Below are positions 57,599 to 64,000 of a stretch of 64,000 nucleotides of DNA, in pieces. Source of the stretch: Diplonema papillatum (taxonomy: Eukaryota; Euglenozoa; Diplonemea; Diplonemida; Diplonemidae); the NCBI GenBank assembly GCA_030068145.1, contig JAPJBO010000310.1, positions 62,001-126,000 on the forward strand, given 5' to 3'. The first letter of the stretch is position 1. The number at the start of each line of letters is the position of its first letter. Both the position numbers and the translations under genes were made by a program. The notes under the pieces are model-generated. The model made no database searches, was not told where the DNA came from, and saw nothing but the letters and a program-made list of their open reading frames with translations.

Positions 57599-59989
57599 AT
57601 GACCCCTGTGGCGACTGCCCTCGTCCTGTTCGCAGCCATCTCGATGCTCGCCAACCCGGTCGGCGTCTTCGCCAGCTGGGGCGTCTCGCCCTTCAACTTC
57701 GTCTGGTCGCTGTTCTGGCTGACATACGTCCTCGTCACCAAGTCACTCACCCACCGAGAACTCGAAGTCGGCCTCGCAGGGTACACCCTGCTCGTCTTGC
57801 TCTACGACCTCAGCACATTCGCGTATCTCTCCGCTCGGTCTTGGTCCCTGGGCATCCTCATTCTCGACACCATCCTCGTCTGCAAAATGGAACGGTACGT
57901 CACCGTCCAACACATCACAGTCATAAGCTTGTGGCTCATCGTCACGTACGCGGAGGAGGCCACCCGCTTCGGACTCCTCGAATACGTCACGAATTCGCGA
58001 GTCCGCGAGTCTCGGGAGAAAGTGTACGACTGCGAGGACAAGCCGTGCGCGAGGGATCTCGGCAGCGTCATCGGGCTGTTCTGCATCAGCTTCGGGGTGT
58101 TCTACCTCGACTACTTCATCACGCGAGGCTTCGCGTCGCGGGTGCACGAGGAGAAGGCGAAGGTGCAGGCTTCGATCGACGCCGCACACCGCATCGCGCT
58201 GTCGCTCGCGGAGTTCGACTTGGAGTCGGCCCGGGCTGATCTCGAGGCCTGCGCGGACCTGCCGGAGCAGCTGAGCGCGTCGTTCCGCGACATCGTGCGG
58301 AATTTGGAGGCGTACCGGCCGTACCTGCCGGATGCCCTGTTCGACGAGCTGCACAACAAAAAGTACGTCGGCGGCGGCGACTCGATCTCGAGCGGGCAGC
58401 CGGGCGTCAACACCGGGAAGGCGTGCATCGTCTTCACCGACATCGAGTCTTCAACAGCGACGTGGGAGGACTGTCCGGATGGTATGAAGCGCGGGTTGAA
58501 GCTGCATAACTCGGCCCTGCGGGAGTGCATCAAGCAGCACAACGGGTACGAGGTGAAAACCATCGGAGACGCGTTCATGGTCGCGTTTAGTTCGGTCGAC
58601 GAGGGCGTGCAGTTCTCGCTCGACGTGCAGACCGCGCTGCTGAAGGTCGCGTGGCCGGCGGCGCTGTACGAGCTTCCGCTGTGCGCCCGCGACGACGGCG
58701 GGGTCTGGGGCGGGCTTCGAGTCCGCATCGGGCTGAACTTCGGGCCAGTCGTGGTCGAGACCAACAGCGTAACCGGGCGGCTCGACTACTTCGGGAACAC
58801 CGTCAACGTCGCCGCACGCATCGAAGGCGCCTCCGTCGGAGGGCTCACCGCACTGTCCGACACCGTGTTACTCGACGTCTCCGACGAGGTTCTCGAGCAA
58901 GCAGTCCCCCTGCCCATCGGGCACGTTGTGTTGAAGGGTGTCTCGCAGCCGACGGCGTTGTACCTACTGGTCCCCCGGCGGCTGCGGGCAAGATCCACCC
59001 GGGCGGACGAAGTGCTGCGGAAGAGGGCGGAGGGGACAGCCCCGGCCAAGCGGAAGCCGTCCGCCACCTCCGCCCCGGACTCCACGAACTTGCTCCTCGC
59101 GAGCTTCGGGAGGGACAAGACGTTCCGGGAGCAGTTGGAGCGCGTTCCGTGCGCCACCATCTGCATGGTCCAGGTGTTCTTCACCTCGAGCGAGTCCCGA
59201 GAAGTGCCCCGGCTCCAGCAGTTGGTCAACGATCGATTGTCCCGAGTCCTCAGCTCCCTCGATCGATCCGATGGTACGGTCATCTCCGTGTTGGGGGCCT
59301 CTGTGGTCTCAGGTTGGAATACGTGGCGGCGATGCGTGACGCACGTCGACAACTCGTTGCACTTTGCCGACCTGCTGTACCGATCCGTCCTGACGTCGGC
59401 GTACACCCCGCCGGAGGACTTGCTCCCGTCGCCGGCTGGCAACGAGGACGGAACTGTGTATTTAGGCCTTTCAACAGGCGGCCTCATTTGCGGCAACGTG
59501 GGCACCGGGTTGCAGCGCTTCATGACCGCCCTCGGCCCGTGCGTGAGCCTGTCTAAGTACCTGTCTGACGCCGCCCTGCGCTTCAACACGTTCGCATTGT
59601 ACTCACACGTTTCCCTGCCGACCTTCCAATTGCACCAACGCAACCTTAGCCACATCATGCGTCCGGTAGACCGGTGGACGGCCGCCGATAATTCGCAGAT
59701 CCTGGTGTGCGAACTGCGTGCCGGGGAGTTGCAGACGTCGGTCCACTCCCGGTTCGTCGCCATGAAGGCGGTTGTCCAGGACGTCGACGGGTTGCCGAAA
59801 GAAAGAACCGACGACGCGGCGGCCGACGACTATCCGTGGGGCTGGTCGAGCGAGTACTGGCGAGCCTTCGAGGACCGAGACACGGCCTCGATCATGAGGC
59901 GCTGCGGCACGGACGGGTACCTGGCGAAGGTGGCGGAAATGATCGAACAAGAACGGCATCTCATACAGCCTCCCCTCCCTTTTGTGTGA
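57599..59989 (+). CDS. membrane-bound class III adenylate (nucleotide) cyclase
   Basis: 796 aa from the first in-frame ATG, immediately before membrane segment 1. Six membrane segments span ~1-180 (e.g. ALVLFAAISML, FVWSLFWLTYVLV, YTLLVLLYDLSTFAYL, VIGLFCISFGVFYL). A helical linker (KAKVQASIDAAHRIALSLAEFDLESA...YRPYLPDALF) follows. The catalytic domain (~275-450) has FTDIESSTATWE (first metal Asp), GYEVKTIGDAFMVAF (ATP-type Lys and second Asp), VRIGLNFGPV and DYFGNTVNVAARIEG (Asp, Asn and Arg of the active site). Lys plus Asp favour cAMP synthesis. A degenerate second cyclase-like domain (~510-720: GLSTGGLICGNVGTGLQRFMTALGP) lacks the catalytic residues. An upstream open frame to 57386 lacks ATG, so a longer spliced N-terminus is possible. 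Confidence 0.85.
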   Translation: MTPVATALVLFAAISMLANPVGVFASWGVSPFNFVWSLFWLTYVLVTKSLTHRELEVGLAGYTLLVLLYDLSTFAYLSARSWSLGILILDTILVCKMERYVTVQHITVISLWLIVTYAEEATRFGLLEYVTNSRVRESREKVYDCEDKPCARDLGSVIGLFCISFGVFYLDYFITRGFASRVHEEKAKVQASIDAAHRIALSLAEFDLESARADLEACADLPEQLSASFRDIVRNLEAYRPYLPDALFDELHNKKYVGGGDSISSGQPGVNTGKACIVFTDIESSTATWEDCPDGMKRGLKLHNSALRECIKQHNGYEVKTIGDAFMVAFSSVDEGVQFSLDVQTALLKVAWPAALYELPLCARDDGGVWGGLRVRIGLNFGPVVVETNSVTGRLDYFGNTVNVAARIEGASVGGLTALSDTVLLDVSDEVLEQAVPLPIGHVVLKGVSQPTALYLLVPRRLRARSTRADEVLRKRAEGTAPAKRKPSATSAPDSTNLLLASFGRDKTFREQLERVPCATICMVQVFFTSSESREVPRLQQLVNDRLSRVLSSLDRSDGTVISVLGASVVSGWNTWRRCVTHVDNSLHFADLLYRSVLTSAYTPPEDLLPSPAGNEDGTVYLGLSTGGLICGNVGTGLQRFMTALGPCVSLSKYLSDAALRFNTFALYSHVSLPTFQLHQRNLSHIMRPVDRWTAADNSQILVCELRAGELQTSVHSRFVAMKAVVQDVDGLPKERTDDAAADDYPWGWSSEYWRAFEDRDTASIMRRCGTDGYLAKVAEMIEQERHLIQPPLPFV

Positions 59990-62900
59990 GCGGGCACTCG
60001 CGGCGCTCGTAGCCTGCGCAGGCTGCCGTGCTGCCATCGATTCCACGCCCGCTCATTCCGACGCATCCGCGCCCTTGTGTTTGTCAGTATCGACGCACGC
60101 ATGCCCGCACCATGGCGCGCCCTGACTCGCGTCCACAACCCCCACCCCCAAGAAATAGTATCCCCCGTTGTGACGGTTGTCGGCAACGGAAGAAAGAAGG
60201 AAAAGTGGGAAAAAGAAAAGAAAAAAAAAAACCCTGCATGTCCCGCGAAGAAGACTTGATGCTAGCTTCAAACATATACACGAGGGCAGAAATTCTGCCT
60301 GAACACTCTACTAAGATTTCCCCTATGTTACCACTGCACACCTTCCCGCAACCACGCCCACACCGCGCTCTTCGCACTTGGAGCTTGTTTCGATGGGCAT
60401 CTTTGCCTTTCTGGCGGCCCTGTGTTGGGTTGGGGGGGAAAGTTCACCAGCTTTCATGTGAGAGGAGCTTCGTCGTCTGAAATTCTCGAGAGCCGCCTTT
60501 TCACGGCAGCAAGTAAAACAATCCAGCAAAATTTACGCCTTAGGTGTTATCCAAGAGGTCCATACCCCAAAATTCCCATATTTCCATTTTCGGTGTCACA
60601 ACCTTTTTTCTTCCTGCAGAAGTCCTATACATTGCGATTTGGATATCACAAAGCCAGGCGTGCGTAGGAGTGCGTGGTCCATGCCGCGAAGTCGTTGGCG
60701 TGAGCCTCGATGGAAATACCACCGGCATCTCATTTCTTTCTTTTTTGTGTTAACAATGCATTGTTGGTACTAAAAATTAGTAGATGGCAGCGTACTACAT
60801 GAACCTTACCAAAGCAGGTGAGTTCCGCTAGTGTGCACAAGCAAAACCTGGGCGAGCTCTCGGATCAGCCTGCGTCTGATGCAGCTGTTCTGTGGAAAAG
60901 ACCACGTACACTCATGGCTGTGCGCGCCTTATTTGCGAAGGTTGCTGCTGCGACCGCCGCGGGGTGGCAGCTGCGTCAGGTCAAGCGGCGAGATCTGGGG
61001 CCCTGCTTCGGTGAGTGCCCACCTAGGCAGAGCTGCATCCTCGTGTTGCAGCTGTGTAGTGCACAAGGCGGCTCGGATGGCCAACCCCATCATCACTGCA
61101 AGGTACAAACCTTTCGTGACCGAGTTGGATAGTCGGGATTGCCCGGAGCCAGGAGAGGAGAAAAAGCAAAGCAAGTCTCCCCTGCGCTTGCTGTCTCCCG
61201 CTGCTTCGGCAGAATTCCCCAGCAATGAACTGTCGGCACGAAGAATTAGTAGTCGGCAGCGTCCGACATAAAACTTGCCGAAGTTCCGCTAGTGGGCACG
61301 AACAAAAGAAAGCGCCACACTTTGGGGCACTGCTACTCTAGGTTTGACCATTTCCTTCTTTGCAATTTGCAGCTGCGGCGCCTTCCTCGGGTATTTGCGA
61401 CACAGACCTGGTGCATTTTTAAAAGCAATGACAATGCTACGTATGCTCCGGGGCAAGAGCAACGCCAATCGCTATGCTGCAAAGCTTGAACCGGTGTTTA
61501 GCTCTGTCCGGTAGGTACGTTGAGCGTAAAGTGCCGTGCATTCCTGGTCTGTTGTCGAACGAACCGAGCTGTCTGCTGCGTTCGAAACTAAACTACCTAC
61601 TCGCATGTGAGAGCGTGCGAGATGACACACCAACGAAACGCGATCTATCCACAAGGGGGGCAGGGGGCAAACTACAGGGTAACTTCTAAAAGGCTTTTGT
61701 TCGCGTTGACTATTTTGCTTGGGATACGATACTTGGCCGTTTAAACCCAAACGGCTCAAAAAGTGAGCAGCTGGCTGTGTGCCTCAGAAAAGAAATCCGC
61801 ACTGGTGGGTGGGGACTTTCCCTGAACTGTAACCGGAAACCGTTGTAGCAGTGAGTTTGAACCAGAATGGTCCGCGAAGACCTCACCATCAATCAATGAA
61901 AACAACCGACCTCGTACCATGGTCGTCTCACCGGTAGCTCCTTTGCTCCTGCGCGGGTGCGTGCCTCCAAAAGCAAAGAATCTTCGAATCAATTGCGTGA
62001 GCTGCAAGAAAGCGTGTAGAACTGACGATCGCTCTCGTCGCTTTTGCAAGCGCACTTTGTCGCATTTTTTTGCTCACGCTGGCAGATTTTCCGTCTTCCG
62101 CTTGACCAAGGTCGCGCAGAGGAAGCCGGAACCTGCGGTGTGTACCAGCTCAACCCAAACGCGGGTGGAGCGAACCCACACGGCGAGGTCCAGCCTCAGA
62201 AGCTGGAGTTAAACCGAGTCACAAGAGCGGGTGTGCTACAACCAAAACGTGCAAATCCACCGCTTTTTCATCTCTAGCTTCAACTCCAGCTTCTGAGGCT
62301 GGACTCCACCGTGCAGTAGAGCCTTCGCCCGACCTTCGACAGAAAGGCACCATCGGTATTCGTTTCTGCATTAAGTTCTGTTTGTTCTTGTTTGAGGGGG
62401 TGGGGCAGTGCAGTCGGTCGCGAGACTGTTAAGGTGAGCGGTGCCACCTTCCCCCCTGCGAGCTCTCGAATCAACTAGTGTCTGCTGCTGCGGCGGGTTG
62501 CGTTTGCGTACACTCATGGTTGAAAGCTGCTGCTGCGGCCTTCGTGAGTGACAGCTGCGCTGTGCCAAGTTGAGCCTCTCACCATCCGGGGGCCCCGTGG
62601 TGGCCAAAAGGAAAGGGTAGTATTCTCGCGTTGCAGCCGTGGAGTGCACAACGAGCACAAAAACCAATTCGCGACCGAAATGGGCTTGAGCCCACTCTGG
62701 TTGTCGCGGCTTTTTCTCATATTTCTGGACCAACAGGTACCAGGGAAAGCCTGCTACACGGGAGCAAGCTTCACGTGTTCGGCGGTACTGCAGAGCCACG
62801 GGCCTCCGGGTCAAGTGGCTACCGATTTCCCAAACTAAAGCATCAAGGCTTGGCGCACCTTGGGGCTTGGCGCTCGCGCTGCACACAAGCTCGTCGAGAC

Positions 62901-64000
62901 GGTCAGCCGCAGGGCAGAGCGGACGAGGTTGTGGCACTGTGCTGCGTAGGGCAGGAGCGGCTTTTTTCTTTTTCTTTGTCTTGACCAACAAGGACTCCCT
63001 ACGGACTCCGTCTTCTCACGACAGGAATCCAGATCGGCGCGTGTCGTTCCTGAACCAATCTCCTTTCTGGGACCGAACAACTCGGACCCAGCCTCTCCTC
63101 GTGCAACACAAATTTCAACTTGCGGGGGGGAAAAACAATATCCGCAAAAGAAGACTCGAAGATGAAGGTGGCCCGTTCGCGCTTTTGCATTTTCTCCTCG
63201 GGTAGCCTTGCGTTCTCATTTGCTGTCTTGCGGCTCGCGGCTGAAAAGGGCTTGCACTCAATCGCTCGTGCCCCCAGGGTGATGGGATGCTGGCAACATA
63301 CGTCCTGGGATGCTACGGTATACGGTCGACATGACCACGTATCCCCAAGCACTTAGATCGTGTGTACGCATCACCAGCCTGCTGCCTCTTGGTATGAATA
63401 ACGTGGTACCTACCCCGAACGCATACCATGCTTGTGGTGTGTACACACTAACATGGTGTGATACATCAGCTCTAGCAGTACCTGGTGTGAAAGCAGCTGG
63501 TACTCAGGATCATTCTGCTAACCATGCCCCCATACTACCTCAGGAGCACCCAGGAGGTATGGATGGAGGACATCTCTGGCATGGGTTGGACCATTTGGAA
63601 TCCTGTTGGGATCCTTAGCAAACGTACCTTAACCTCCCAAAGATTCCCTCCCAATTACCTGTGAAGGCAATTTTCTCATGTCTATTTAAAAAATTGGCAC
63701 AGCTGGTCGGAAGTTGCATGTTCGGGTCTCTCGCGACTTGACTGTGGCTGTCGTATGCTCGTGACTTATTGAGCGAAGGTTCGCATAGCATTTACAGAAT
63801 CTCTTAGCGTTTACAGTTCTTTTACCATTTATGAAAGGTGTAGCCGGCTCTTCCCGGCTACTCGCGTCCTCCGCATCGCGGCGTGCCTATCGGCGCAAAC
63901 GAGAAAGCGAAGATTCCGATTCCTTTTCGGATTACGAATAGTCAGTAATGTCCAAGCACAGTTGCAACCGACAAGGGTTGCGCCGCGCCGAAAGCGCGGA
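59990..64000. other. gene-poor region with degenerate repeats
   Basis: 60770-61130 and 62500-62700 share blocks (GCTGCTGCGNCC, CTCG(T/C)GTTGCAGC, GT(A/G)GTGCACAA, TTCG(T/C)GACCGA). AATTAGTAG..GGCAGCG occurs at 60775 and 61245. GGTCCAGCCTCAGAAGCTGG (62187) and its inverse (62285) match 2573-2595. A 102-aa plus ORF (63310-63618) has no recognisable domain. GTAGCCGGCTCTTCCCGGCTAC (63840-63861) is a small hairpin. Confidence 0.4.

Noticed and set aside
56389..58239. 616-aa plus-strand ORF through the triplicated region
   Set aside because: It runs out of frame with the cyclase after 57386 and is Arg-rich; it is a shadow frame.
63310..63618. 102-aa plus-strand ORF near the window end
   Set aside because: No domain, no codon bias like the host genes, and no neighbouring support.

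Overview
This is a repeat-rich piece of a nuclear genome from a single-celled eukaryote. Only about five host genes can be supported. They are GC-rich, mostly intronless and separated by kilobases of mobile DNA. The first four (a BILBO1-like gene, an eIF2gamma/eIF2beta fusion, SURF1 and an ankyrin-repeat gene) all lie on the minus strand between 1 and 15.8 kb; a class III nucleotide cyclase lies on the plus strand at 57.6-60.0 kb. Intron poverty, same-strand clustering, a protein resembling the N-terminal domain of trypanosome BILBO1, and VIPER-like tyrosine-recombinase retroelements are compatible with a euglenozoan (diplonemid or kinetoplastid relative). An alveolate-type protist is not excluded; the lineage is inference.

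Host genes. The most notable gene (3843-8982, minus) is one spliced reading frame that appears to join translation factor eIF2gamma to eIF2beta. The gamma GTPase ORF stops short in domain III. A GTATGC donor and a TTGCAG acceptor remove a 556-nt intron and restore both the frame and the missing end of gamma domain III, after which the frame runs on through a low-complexity linker and a lysine box into the eIF2beta fold with its zinc ribbon. The intron carries a degraded 18S-rRNA-like segment. SURF1 (cytochrome oxidase assembly), the ankyrin protein and the cyclase are single-exon. The 5' end of the cyclase gene is triplicated in tandem, and the first two copies are broken.

Mobile DNA. From about 16 to 46.6 kb the window is a nest of transposons. 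Three copies of one retroelement family (A about 24.8-37.1 kb, plus; B 32225-36798, plus; C about 39.7-43.9 kb or beyond, minus) have the order Gag - tyrosine recombinase - reverse transcriptase/RNase H. B is bounded by split direct repeats A1...B1-A2-B2 and sits, without target duplication, inside the RT gene of A. In all three copies Gag is separated from the recombinase by one in-frame UGA followed by CUR, a leaky-stop context. A was also hit by a Merlin-like DNA transposon (24943-28433, 8-bp duplication CGAGTACT), a related non-autonomous element built from AAAGTGAAGATC repeats (22258-24785, 8-bp duplication AGGTTGGT), and two copies of a ~212-bp MITE (CATGCAGGGTC ends, 4-bp duplications). 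Eleven complete MITE copies are present. C is interrupted by two MITEs and by a third DNA-transposon type (43927-46312, TGGTGTGGTCGGTG ends), which itself holds a 5'-truncated LINE. A larger relative of that transposon (up to 53488) carries unrecognised 720-aa and 317-aa ORFs.

Elsewhere (1-3.8, 8.98-14.4, 46.6-48.6, 53.5-56.6 and 60-64 kb) I see minisatellites, palindromes, LINE tails and dispersed low-copy repeats, but no other convincing host genes.
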